Shown: piece by piece, positions 27,216-35,209 of the stretch | How positions within the stretch are numbered: the first letter of the stretch is position 1 | Layout of the letters: each line of letters starts with the position of its first letter | Origin: PALSA-612 sp035652235 | GTDB lineage: Bacteria > Actinomycetota > Thermoleophilia > Gaiellales > Gaiellaceae | Assembly: GCA_035652235.1 (NCBI GenBank) | Contig: DASREE010000059.1 | Location: forward strand, 1 to 64,000 | Length of the DNA: 64,000 bases | Reading direction: 5' to 3' | The notes under the pieces: model-generated | Databases searched by the model: none | The model's input: the letters and a program-made list of their open reading frames with translations, nothing else | What the model was told of the DNA's origin: nothing | Position numbers and translations under genes: made by a program

Positions 27216-27431
27216 CGGCCAACTCTAGTCCGGAGAGCGCGGGCGGCCGCGCCACGAGCGCCGACGCCTCCCGACGGAGCCGTCATGGTCCAAGGCGAGG
27301 GGATCGGCTGACCGCGAGAGGAGGCCACGATGGCGAAGAAGCTCGTCCTGCTGACCTCCACGCCTCGCCCCGTCGGAGAACCTGACGATCTCGTTCTGCG
27401 AGCGCTGCTGGGGCTGACGCGCCGCCGCCGG
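27216..27431. other. Spacer between hyuB and the NTF2-like gene, with a possible dead small ORF
   Basis: GAGAGGAGG followed by ATG at 27330 looks like a good translation start on the plus strand, giving MAKKLVLLTSTPR. In another frame the next bases read PSENLTISFCERCWG and stop near 27414. That arrangement would fit a frameshifted small protein with a Cys-x2-Cys knuckle. It is unrelated to the flanking minus-strand genes. No recognisable family; it may be chance. Confidence 0.25.
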
Positions 27432-27824
27432 TCACTCCTCGGGCAGCGACCCGCCCGTGTGCGCGAACGTCTTGTTGACGATCTTCCAGCTGCCGTCGAT
27501 GCGCGCCAGCGAGAAGTAGTCCACGAAGGAGAGCGCGCCCCAGAAGCCCTGCTCCTCCAGGACCACGAGAGCGGCGTCGCCTACCTCCTCGGCCGATCGC
27601 ACCGTCGCCTTGAAGCTGCCGTTCACGTCGGCCGGCTTCGCGGCGATCATCGTGATCATCTCGGCGATCGGCATGTCGAGCCGCTGGCCGCCCATCGCCC
27701 CATACATCCACGCGCCCTTGTTGAACGCCCGCTCGAGCGCGGGGGCATCGCCCTTCGCGACGCCGTCCACGTACAGCTGGACAGCGCCGACCGCCGTCTC
27801 GTTTCCGGTTGCCACGGTGCTCAT
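27432..27824 (-). CDS. NTF2-like protein (DUF4440/lumazine-binding-like)
   Basis: 130 residues. GAVQLYVDGVAKGDAPALERAFNKGAWMYG is the N-terminal helix pair of the NTF2 superfamily, followed by MPIAEMITMIA and the C-terminal strands GALSFVDYFSLARIDGSWKIVNKTFAH. Start ATG 27824 overlaps the end of the decayed CoxM frame and uses a GAAGGAG ribosome site inside it. Such proteins can be small lyases, isomerases or carriers; no catalytic residue can be assigned. Confidence 0.82.
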   Translation of the reverse strand: MSTVATGNETAVGAVQLYVDGVAKGDAPALERAFNKGAWMYGAMGGQRLDMPIAEMITMIAAKPADVNGSFKATVRSAEEVGDAALVVLEEQGFWGALSFVDYFSLARIDGSWKIVNKTFAHTGGSLPEE

Positions 27825-28432
27825 GCGTGCTCCTTCCCTCTGGCCCGACCTGCGTCAGGCGAGTCTAGGAAAGGTGCGGGCCGGCGTCGAGCGACCGGCC
27901 TGCGGCCTCGGGCGCGCCCGCCCCCTCGTCGAGCGCCCGCCTCGGCCTCGGGCCTCCGCGCCGGGGCGGCGCCGAGGCCGAAGAGCACGACCCGTGCCGG
28001 AGCGAGGCAGACCGCCGCTCCCGCGAGTGCGAAGTCGCCGCGGCGCCGCGCGATCTCCGCGAAGCAGAGTGGGCGCTCGGCGGAGCGGGGAAGGCGGAGC
28101 GCGGTCAGGAGCTCCCCCGGCCGCAGGGCCGTCGTGAACGGGCCGAGGAAGAAGGCGGAGGCCTCGACCGTCCGCTCGCCGTCGGCGCGGGCGGCGACGA
28201 CCTCGCCGTCGAGCGCGCCGAGCGTGAGCGCCTCGCCCGGCTCGATCGCCTCGAGGCCGGTGACGGGGTTCACGTCGACGAGCGTCGCCGGCCGCGCGAG
28301 CCGCATGTTCAACATCGGCACGAGGCTCTGCCCGCCGGCGAGCACGCGGGCATCGTCTCCGCCGTCTCCGAGCTGGGCGATCGCCTCCTCGACGGTGCGG
28401 ACGGCGACGCACTCGAACGGCGGCGGCTTCAC
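27821..28432 (-). pseudogene. Decayed FAD-binding subunit of a molybdenum hydroxylase (CoxM-like)
   Basis: The N-terminus is a normal CoxM: VKPPPFECVAVRTVEEAIAQL, VLAGGQSLVPMLNMRLARP (first FAD loop), TLVDVNPVTGLE. After LTLGAL the text jumps directly to DGEVVAARADGERTV, so about 65 residues are missing, including the RNRGTIGGSxAHADPAAE FAD motif kept in the intact CoxM at 45054. Later LGPFTTALRPGELLTALRLP is intact. After GAAPARRPEAEA the frame shifts to Arg-rich noise, while another frame shows ALDEGAG...GRSLDAGPHLS and a stop. Internal deletion, frameshift and lost C-terminus make this a pseudogene; no CoxL or CoxS adjoins it. GTG 28432 overlaps the upstream oxidoreductase stop. Confidence 0.8.
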
Positions 28433-29445
28433 TGGAGCGGCACCGCCTCGATGCCGCGCGCCGCGGGCAGGACCTCCTCCGCGAACCGCTCCACGATCTC
28501 GAGCAGCTCCTCGATCGTCCCCGAGCGGACGTCGAAGTGCACGGTCACGTGCGAGTAGCCGTGGGCGGCGAAGCGCTCGAGGTCGCCGAGCACCTGCTCC
28601 GCGGTCCCGGTGAGCGTGCGTCTCGGCTTCGCCCGCGCGAGTTCGTCGCCGGGCTCCGTGACGAGGCCGGAGCAGAACGCGTACAGCCGGAAGCCGGCGA
28701 GGTCGCGACCGGCGCGCTCGGCCTCCCGGAGCGCCGCCTCGCGCAGGTGGTCGAACCGGCCCGGGTCGGCGTGGGCGTCGAGGAACATCGGATAGAGCCC
28801 GTCCGAGGTCCGCGCCGCCCGCCTCGCGCCCACCTGGGTGACCGCGCCGAACACGATCGGCGGGTGCGGCTTCTGCACCGGCTTCGGCTCGAGCGAGACG
28901 TCGGCGACCTCGAAGAAGCGGCCGTGCCAGTCGAGCCAGTCCGACGTCCACGCGTGCTTCCACAGCTCGACGCACTCCTCCGTGACCGCGCCGCGATGCT
29001 CGTAGTCGGCGCCGACGGCGGCGAACTCCTGGGGATCCCAGCCGGAGCCCGCGCTCATGATCAGGCGGCCGTTCGAGAGGACGTCGAGCGTCGCGAACTG
29101 GTGGGCGACGATCAGCGGATGGCGGTAGGGGGCGATGAGGACCGAGGGGGCGAGCCGGATGCGCTCGGTCACCGCCGAGATCGCGCCGATCGCGGCGACG
29201 ACGTCGAGCATGACCGGCCGCTCGGGATACGCGCGCGTGCCGGACTCGTTCGCGGTGTGGCGTGTCCCCAGCTCGCGTCCCATGCAGACGTGGTCGGAGA
29301 ACCAGAGCGAGTGGTAGCCGAGCCGCTCCGCGAGCCGGGCGAGCTCGAGCGGCCGCATCTCGGCGGGCTCCAGCCTCAGCAGGAAGAAGTCCTGCTCGTC
29401 ACGGGTGAGCAGGCCGTGCGTCGACATCGCGAGGCCGACGTCCAC
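28429..29445 (-). CDS. Luciferase-like (LLM class) oxidoreductase, probably F420-dependent
   Basis: 338 residues, TIM-barrel bacterial-luciferase family using F420 or FMN. Seen: LARLAERLGYHSLWFSDHVCM, RIRLAPSVLIAPYRHPLIVAHQFATLDVLSNGRL, GSGWDPQEFAAVG, and PPIVFGAVTQVGARRAART, then the long C-terminal helical part. Family members oxidise or reduce small ring compounds or alcohols. It sits 9 nt from the amidase gene (29455) in the same direction, so a joint role in opening and oxidising an amide is plausible. Confidence 0.88.
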   Translation of the reverse strand: MDVGLAMSTHGLLTRDEQDFFLLRLEPAEMRPLELARLAERLGYHSLWFSDHVCMGRELGTRHTANESGTRAYPERPVMLDVVAAIGAISAVTERIRLAPSVLIAPYRHPLIVAHQFATLDVLSNGRLIMSAGSGWDPQEFAAVGADYEHRGAVTEECVELWKHAWTSDWLDWHGRFFEVADVSLEPKPVQKPHPPIVFGAVTQVGARRAARTSDGLYPMFLDAHADPGRFDHLREAALREAERAGRDLAGFRLYAFCSGLVTEPGDELARAKPRRTLTGTAEQVLGDLERFAAHGYSHVTVHFDVRSGTIEELLEIVERFAEEVLPAARGIEAVPLQ

Positions 29446-29454
29446 GCGGCCCTG

Positions 29455-30993
29455 CTACGGCTCGCGGGCCGGCGCCCAGCCGAGCGCCCGCTCGCAGGTC
29501 GCGGCGAGCGAGAGCAGGCGCGCGTCCTCGAGCCGGGGCGCGACGAGCATGACGCCGACCGGGAGCCCGTCCGCCTCGGCGAGCGGGAGCGAGATGGCCG
29601 GATGGCCGGTCATGTCCGTCGGGTACGTGTTCGCGAGGTTCTGCCAGCCGCGCAGGACGCGCGCCGCAACCGGGAGCTCGGGGTCGACCGCGTGCGCGCG
29701 CCAGGGGGTCGTCGGCAGGAGCAGCGCGTCCACGCCGGCGAGCGCGCGGTCGTAGGCGGCGCGCAGCCACGGGCGCAGGTTTTGCGCCTTCGCGTACAGC
29801 GCGCCGGAGTAGCGGCGGCGGAGGAAGCGGCCGGCGACGAGCATCGACTTCACCTGCGGCGACAGCTCCTGCGCGTGCGCGGCGATCCCGGCCCGGAGCG
29901 CGGCCGGCAGCTCCTCCCAGTAGCGGCCCGACCAGCCGTAGCCGTTCCCGCCCGACTCGACCGTGCTCGTCATCCCCTCGACGAAGCTGGAGAAGGCGAC
30001 GCCGCCCGCCTGCAGGTGCTCGGGGAGCGACACTTCGACCGGCTCGGCCCCGAGCCCGCGCAGGCGCTCGATCGCCCCGCGCACCGCGTCGGCGGTCGCC
30101 TGCTCGACGCCGATCGCGTCCGAGAGCGACTCGGCGACGACCCCGAGGCGGACGCCGCGCAGGTCGTCGGCGGCCCGCTCGACGGCGGTGCGGACGTCAA
30201 CCTCGCCCGGGACGCCGTGCTGACGCGGGTCGCCCTCGTCCCGGCCCGCGATCGCCTGCAGGAGCACTGCCACCGCCTCGACCGTCCGGCCGAGCGGGCC
30301 GCAGTGATCGAACGTCTGGTCCATGCCGGCGATGCCCGTGTACGGGACGAGCCCGTGCGTCGGCTTCAGGCCGACGACGCCGCACCAGGACGCGGGTACG
30401 CGGATCGAGCCGCCCTGGTCGCCGCCGACCGACACGTCGACCGAGTCGTAGAAGAGCGCCGCGGCGGAGCCGCTCGAGGAGCCTCCGGCCGTCCGCCCCC
30501 GGTCCCAGGGGTTGAGCGTCGGCCCGTACCAGCTCGAGTCGCCTCCCGCCGACAGGGCCAGGTCGTCCATGTTCGTGACGGCGACGATCTCGCCGCCCGC
30601 GCGCAGGATGCGCTCGGCGACGACGCTGTCGGTCGAGGGCACGAACCCCTGCAGCGCGGCCGAGCCGCAGCTGAGCGGTACGCCGGCGACGGCGACGGAG
30701 TCCTTGACGGCGACCCGCCGGCCGGACAGGAGGCCGTCGGCGACGTCGGCGCGGACGCGGCAGAGGCGGACGATCGCGTTCAGCGGGTCCTCCCCCTCCG
30801 CCGGCCGGCGGCCCGGGTCGCGCACGGCCGCGACCGGCTCGGGCTGCGCGGAGGGCTGCGCCTGGAGCTGGTCGTAGGCCTGGAAGACCGCCTCGGCGAC
30901 GGCGAGCAGCTCCCGCTCCTCGTCGCCGGTGAGGGCGAACCGCCACGAGGCGGCGAGCTCGTGCAGCTCGGCCGGGGAGATGCGGGCGATCAC
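29455..30993 (-). CDS. Amidase (amidase-signature family)
   Basis: 512 residues from GTG 30993. The Ser-cisSer-Lys triad is visible: Lys97 in RRVAVKDS, cis-Ser in AGGSSSGSA (about 172), nucleophile Ser196 in GGDQGGSIRVP. LKPTHGLVPYTG follows. The enzyme hydrolyses amides to acid plus ammonia; specificity is not readable. An N-terminal segment of about 75 residues precedes the catalytic core, as in aryl/alkyl amidases. It lacks the extra C-terminal domain of allophanate hydrolase, so I do not call it AtzF. GTGA overlap with the NTF2-like gene upstream. Confidence 0.92.
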   Translation of the reverse strand: MIARISPAELHELAASWRFALTGDEERELLAVAEAVFQAYDQLQAQPSAQPEPVAAVRDPGRRPAEGEDPLNAIVRLCRVRADVADGLLSGRRVAVKDSVAVAGVPLSCGSAALQGFVPSTDSVVAERILRAGGEIVAVTNMDDLALSAGGDSSWYGPTLNPWDRGRTAGGSSSGSAAALFYDSVDVSVGGDQGGSIRVPASWCGVVGLKPTHGLVPYTGIAGMDQTFDHCGPLGRTVEAVAVLLQAIAGRDEGDPRQHGVPGEVDVRTAVERAADDLRGVRLGVVAESLSDAIGVEQATADAVRGAIERLRGLGAEPVEVSLPEHLQAGGVAFSSFVEGMTSTVESGGNGYGWSGRYWEELPAALRAGIAAHAQELSPQVKSMLVAGRFLRRRYSGALYAKAQNLRPWLRAAYDRALAGVDALLLPTTPWRAHAVDPELPVAARVLRGWQNLANTYPTDMTGHPAISLPLAEADGLPVGVMLVAPRLEDARLLSLAATCERALGWAPAREP

Positions 30994-31472
30994 TCGTTCC
31001 AGAACGGCCTGCGCACCCAGCCGTCCTCGTAGGGCGTGATCGTCTGGCAGTCGAGCGTCACCTCGGCGAACTTCCAGCCGTCCGGCTCCCGGCGGTAGCG
31101 GTCGGCGTACGTGCCCGTCAGCCAGACCGCCTGCGGGCCGCCGGGCCCGACGACCGTGCACGGCTGCCACAGGTACCAGGAGCCGCGGGCCGAGGCGAGG
31201 TCGTCGGCCACCTCGATCACCGGCGCGACCATGTAGTGCAGCGCCCAGGTGATCTGGCGCGAGACGGCGGCGAAGAAGGCGTGGATGGCGTCGAAGCCCT
31301 CGTGGCGCCCGAAGCGCTCGCCGCCGTCCCAGATGGCGTCGGCGGTGAAGAGCGGGCGCATGCGCTCCGGGTCGTAACCCGTGTCGCACACGGCCGCGTA
31401 GCGCGCCTTCAGCGCGCGGATCTCCTCGATCGCCTCGAGGCGGGCGAGCCGGGCGCCGGTCGCTCCGTCCAT
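30990..31472 (-). CDS. SnoaL-like protein
   Basis: 160 residues, SnoaL_4-type NTF2 fold. AIEEIRALKARYAAVCDTGYDPERMRPLFTADAIWDGG with the characteristic Arg-Tyr in the first helix, HEGFDAIHAFF, ARGSWYLWQP and GTYADRYRREPDGWKFAEVTL. First gene of the minus-strand SnoaL-amidase-LLM group. The start codon ATG 31472 is 39 nt from the divergent BKACE gene, with a palindrome between them. Confidence 0.85.
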   Translation of the reverse strand: MDGATGARLARLEAIEEIRALKARYAAVCDTGYDPERMRPLFTADAIWDGGERFGRHEGFDAIHAFFAAVSRQITWALHYMVAPVIEVADDLASARGSWYLWQPCTVVGPGGPQAVWLTGTYADRYRREPDGWKFAEVTLDCQTITPYEDGWVRRPFWNE

Positions 31473-31489
31473 GGCACGCGATCATTGCA

Positions 31490-31507
31490 CGCCTGCTAGA
31501 ACAGGCG
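31490..31507. promoter_or_regulatory. Palindrome in a 39-bp divergent promoter
   Basis: CGCCTGCTAGAACAGGCG has perfect 6-bp arms (31490-31495 and 31502-31507) and a 6-nt AT-containing centre. On the plus strand TAGAAC (31497-31502) would be a -10 box placing transcription at the GTG start of the BKACE gene (31512), a leaderless mRNA. A repressor bound here would close both directions. Confidence 0.4.
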
Positions 31508-31511
31508 AGCC

Positions 31512-32357
31512 GTGAGCTGGGACGAGCTGCCGGTCGTCGTCACCGTCGCGCCGACGGGCGCCGAGGTGACGCGGGCCGACAACCCGGCTCTCCCGCACAC
31601 GCCGGCCGAGATCGCCGACGACGTGGTGCGCTGCGCCGAGGCGGGCGCCTCGGTCTGCCACCTGCACGTGCGCGAGCAGGACGGCTCCCCGAGCAGCCGG
31701 GTCGAGCTGTTCGCCGAGGCGATCGAGCGCATCCGCGCCCGGACGCCGATCGTGACCATGGTCTCGACCGGCGGAGCCGTGTGGATGCGGGTGGAGGAGC
31801 GCACCAGCGGGCTCGAGGCGGGCCCGGACCTCGCCGGCGTGGAGACGGGCTCGATGAACTTCGGCGAGGACGCGTTCGTGACCGTGCCCGCGGACGCGCG
31901 CCGGATCGTCGAGCGGGCGGGCGCGCTCGGGATCGGGCTGGAGGCGGAGATGTTCGACGTCGGCCACGTCGTCTCGGCGGTGCGGATGCTCGAGCGCGGC
32001 GAGCTGCCGCCGCCGCTGCGCGCGAACCTCGTCTTCGGCGTCCCGGGCGGGATCGACGCAACCCCGGAGGCGCTCGAGGCGATGCTGCGGCCGCTGCCGC
32101 CCGGCACGCACTGGTCGGTCACCGCCGTCGGACGCCACCAGCGCCGCATGCTCGCCCTCGCGCTGCTCCGGGGGGCCGGCGGCATCCGCGTCGGCTTCGA
32201 GGACGGCGTCTACCTGCGGCGCGGCGTGCTCGCCGCCTCGAACGCGGAGCTCGTGGCCGACGCCTGCGAGCTCGTGCGCACGCTCGGGCGGCGCGTGGCC
32301 ACCGTCGAGGAGGCGCGCGAGCTCCTCGCCTGTCCGGCGCGCGCCCGGTCGGCCTGA
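31512..32357 (+). CDS. BKACE-family protein (DUF849, beta-keto acid cleavage enzyme type)
   Basis: 281 residues, Zn-dependent TIM barrel that condenses a beta-keto acid with acetyl-CoA and cleaves it. LPVVVTVAPTGAEVTRADNPALPHTPAEIADD is the conserved N-terminus. CHLHVRE provides the metal-binding His-x-His. Later ANLVFGVPGGIDATPEAL, WSVTAVGRHQ (residues around the third His) and GIRVGFEDGVYL are all family hallmarks. First gene of the plus-strand operon BKACE-SDR-hyuA-hyuB-zinc protein-aminotransferase. Starts GTG, probably leaderless. Substrate of the BKACE subfamily not determinable by eye. Confidence 0.9.
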   Translation: MSWDELPVVVTVAPTGAEVTRADNPALPHTPAEIADDVVRCAEAGASVCHLHVREQDGSPSSRVELFAEAIERIRARTPIVTMVSTGGAVWMRVEERTSGLEAGPDLAGVETGSMNFGEDAFVTVPADARRIVERAGALGIGLEAEMFDVGHVVSAVRMLERGELPPPLRANLVFGVPGGIDATPEALEAMLRPLPPGTHWSVTAVGRHQRRMLALALLRGAGGIRVGFEDGVYLRRGVLAASNAELVADACELVRTLGRRVATVEEARELLACPARARSA

Positions 32358-33112
32358 TGCTCGGCCTCCAAGGCAGGACGGCGCTCGTCACCGGCGGCTC
32401 GCGCGGCATCGGTCGGGCCGCCTGCCTCGGCTTCGCGCGGGCCGGAGCGGACGTCGCCGTCCACTACCGCTCGCAGGCGGCGGAGGCCGAGGAGGTGGCC
32501 GCCGAGATCCGCGCGCTCGGCCGGCGGGCGACGGTCGTGCAGGCGGACGTGACCCGTCCCGGCGAGGTGCGGCGCGCGCTCGACGACGTCGCCCGCTTCG
32601 CCGGCCCGGCGGGGCTGCACGTGCTCTTCAACAACGCCGGTGTCTACCCGCCGGGAACGCTCGAGTCGCTGACCGTGGAGGAGTGGGACCGGGTGTTCGC
32701 CGTCAACGCGCGGGGGCCGTTCCTCGTCACGCAGGCGGCGCTGCCGCTGCTGACAGCCGCCGCCGAGGCGCGCGTGATCAACATCGGCACGGTCATGGTC
32801 CACCGCGGCGCGCCCGGCAACCTGCACTACGCGGCGGCGAAGGCGTCGCTGATCGGGCTCACGCGCGTGCTCGCCCGGGAGCTCGCGCCGCGCGGGATCA
32901 CCGTCAACCTGGTCGTGCCGAGCATGGTCGGGACCGAGACGGCCGAGCGGGACTACCCGGGCGTGGCCGAGGCGATCGTGGCCGACCAGGCGATCCGCCG
33001 CTTCCAGCAGCCGGACGACCTCGTCGGGCTGCTCTGCTTCCTCGCCTCGCCCGAGAGCGGCTTCGTCACAGGCCAGACGATCCTCGCCGACGGCGGCCGC
33101 GCCTTCCTCTGA
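32357..33112 (+). CDS. SDR-family oxidoreductase with Thr at the catalytic Ser position
   Basis: 251 residues, ATG overlapping the BKACE stop (TGATG). TGGSRGIGRA near residue 13, NNAG, then INIGTVMVHRGAPGNLHYAAAK: the Tyr-x3-Lys is intact, but the usual NISS is NIGT, so Thr replaces the catalytic Ser. The C-terminus GQTILADGGRAFL is normal. YRSQ after beta-2 hints at NADP(H). Activity is possible with Thr but should be slower than usual. Confidence 0.88.
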   Translation: MLGLQGRTALVTGGSRGIGRAACLGFARAGADVAVHYRSQAAEAEEVAAEIRALGRRATVVQADVTRPGEVRRALDDVARFAGPAGLHVLFNNAGVYPPGTLESLTVEEWDRVFAVNARGPFLVTQAALPLLTAAAEARVINIGTVMVHRGAPGNLHYAAAKASLIGLTRVLARELAPRGITVNLVVPSMVGTETAERDYPGVAEAIVADQAIRRFQQPDDLVGLLCFLASPESGFVTGQTILADGGRAFL

Positions 33113-33166
33113 GCGGGGCGCACGTTGGGGGCTGCGCGCGCTTCCCTCGATGGTCCAAACTTGGCC

Positions 33167-35209
33167 ATGGCGATCAGGGTGGGGATCGACACCGGCGGGA
33201 CGTTCACCGACCTCGTCGCGGTCGACGAGGCGGGCAGGTCGTTCCTGGCCAAGGTCCCGTCGAACCCCGACGACCCCGTCCAGCCCATCGCCGCTGCCCT
33301 CCGCGAGGCGGGCATCGACCCGGTCGAGGTCGAGCTGGTCGTGGTCGGGACGACGATCGGCATCAACGCCGTCCTCACCCGCCGGGGCGCGCGCGTGCTC
33401 TACCTGACCACGAAGGGGTTCGAGGACATCCCCTACATCCAGCGCATCAACCGCAAGCACCACTACGACTTTCGCTGGCGCAAGCCGACGCCGCTCGTCC
33501 GCCGGCGCGACTGCGTGGGCGTGGTCGAGCGCCTCGACGAGGAAGGGAGGGTGCTGACGCCCCTCGACGCCGACGCGCTCGCGGCCGAGCTCGACCGGCT
33601 GTGCGCGGACGGGCGGGCCGGTGACGACGGCGAGCTGGCGATCGCCGTCTGCCTCCTGTTCTCGTACCTCAACCCCGAGCACGAGCTCGCCGTGCGCGAC
33701 GCGATCCGGGCGCGCCACCCGCACCTGCCGGTCTCGCTCTCGCACGAGGTCGCGCCGATCTGGCGCGAGTACGAGCGCGGCACGACCGTGACCGTGGACG
33801 CGTTCACGAAGCCCCTGTTCGAGCGCTACGTGGACGCTGTCTCGCAGGCGCTCGGCGATGCCGGCGTCGGTCGCCGCTGGGCGCTCCTCAAGTCGAACGG
33901 CGGCCGGGCGCTCGCCGCCGAGGCGCGGCGGCGGCCGGCCCACCTGCTGCTGTCGGGGATCGCGGGCGGCGGCATCGGCGGCGCGCATGCGGCGCGGGCG
34001 GCGGGCGCGGCGCAGGCGATCGCGCTCGACATGGGCGGAACGAGCTGCGACGTCTGCCTCGTCGTCGACGGCGAGCCGCTCTACTCGGCGGACTTCGAGC
34101 TCGAGTTCGGCTTCCCGGTCAGCGTGCCGGGCGTCTCCACGCGCACGATCGGCGCGGGCGGCGGCTCGATCGGCTGGGTCGATCCGGGCGGCTTCCTGCA
34201 GGTCGGGCCGCAGAGCGCCGGCGCCTCGCCCGGTCCTGCCTGCTACGGCCAGGGTGGCGAGCTCGCCACGATCACGGACGCCAATCTCGTGCTCGCCCGG
34301 CTCGACCCTGCCTTCTTCCTCGGCGGGCGTATGGCCCTCGACCGGGAGCTCGCCCGCGCGGCGCTCGCGAGGCTGGGGGCGCAGCTCGGCCTCGACGAGG
34401 TCGAGGTCGCCTCGGCGATGGTGCGCGTCTGCAACGAGAACATGGCGAACGCGATCCGGATCCTCACCGTCGAGCAGGGCAGCGACCCGCGCGAGCAGGT
34501 GCTCGTCGCCTTCGGCGGGGCCGGCCCGACGCACGCCTGCGAGATCGCCGAGGCGCTGGGCATGCGCCGCGTGCTCGTCCCGCCCGCGCCCGGCCTCTAC
34601 TCGGCCTTCGGGGCGCTCGCCTCGAGCGTGCGCATCGACGCCGTGCGCAGCGTCCACCTGACGGACGTGCGCACGAGCGCGGCCGAGGTCGCCGCCGTCC
34701 TCGACGAGCTCGAGCAGCAGGCGCGCGGCGACTTCGCCGCTCAGAGCTCGGCGGCGGAGGAGCCGGAGATCCGCCGTCTCGCGGCCATGCGCTACCAGGG
34801 GCAGAACTACGAGCAGGAGGTGCCGTTCCCGCCGGGGCCGCTGGACGACGCGGCGCTCGAGGCCGTCTACGCCGAGTACGGGCGGCTGTACGAGAGCTTC
34901 TACGGCTACCGCCTGGACGGCATCCCGATCGAGCTCGTCCGCCTGGCCGTGATCGCCGCCGCCGCGGCGCCCGTGTTCGCCCGCCAGCCGGGCGTGCCCG
35001 AGCTCGTCGAGCGGCCGCACGAGCGGCGCAACGTCTTCTTCCCGGAGGTCGGGTTCGTCGCCACCGGCATCGTGCGCCGGGACGGCCTCGTCGGCGGCGA
35101 CCGGCTGGAGGGGCCGGCCGTCGTGGAGTTCGCCGACTCGACCGCGGTCGTCCCGCCCGGCTGGACGCTGTCGACGCGGGACGACGGCATCCTGGAGGTG
35201 ACGCGCTGA
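33167..35209 (+). CDS. hyuA: Hydantoinase/oxoprolinase subunit A (pair 4)
   Basis: 680 residues from ATG 33167. RVGIDTGGTFTDLVAVDE at the start, LDMGGTSCDVCLVVDG near 287, IGAGGGSIGWVD near 330, and SAGASPGPACYGQGG. No clear Shine-Dalgarno precedes ATG 33167; an in-frame TTG at 33125 is possible but would add 14 unrelated residues. A GGTCCAA-AC-TTGGCC imperfect palindrome runs into the start codon. The stop overlaps the hyuB start (TGATG). DMGGTSCD is the usual ATPase wording. Fifty-four nt separate it from the SDR upstream. Confidence 0.94.
   Translation: MAIRVGIDTGGTFTDLVAVDEAGRSFLAKVPSNPDDPVQPIAAALREAGIDPVEVELVVVGTTIGINAVLTRRGARVLYLTTKGFEDIPYIQRINRKHHYDFRWRKPTPLVRRRDCVGVVERLDEEGRVLTPLDADALAAELDRLCADGRAGDDGELAIAVCLLFSYLNPEHELAVRDAIRARHPHLPVSLSHEVAPIWREYERGTTVTVDAFTKPLFERYVDAVSQALGDAGVGRRWALLKSNGGRALAAEARRRPAHLLLSGIAGGGIGGAHAARAAGAAQAIALDMGGTSCDVCLVVDGEPLYSADFELEFGFPVSVPGVSTRTIGAGGGSIGWVDPGGFLQVGPQSAGASPGPACYGQGGELATITDANLVLARLDPAFFLGGRMALDRELARAALARLGAQLGLDEVEVASAMVRVCNENMANAIRILTVEQGSDPREQVLVAFGGAGPTHACEIAEALGMRRVLVPPAPGLYSAFGALASSVRIDAVRSVHLTDVRTSAAEVAAVLDELEQQARGDFAAQSSAAEEPEIRRLAAMRYQGQNYEQEVPFPPGPLDDAALEAVYAEYGRLYESFYGYRLDGIPIELVRLAVIAAAAAPVFARQPGVPELVERPHERRNVFFPEVGFVATGIVRRDGLVGGDRLEGPAVVEFADSTAVVPPGWTLSTRDDGILEVTR

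Noticed and set aside
29455..30993. Allophanate hydrolase (AtzF) or Glu-tRNA amidotransferase GatA
   Set aside because: It has the amidase triad but lacks the extra C-terminal AtzF domain, and no gatB/gatC neighbours are present.
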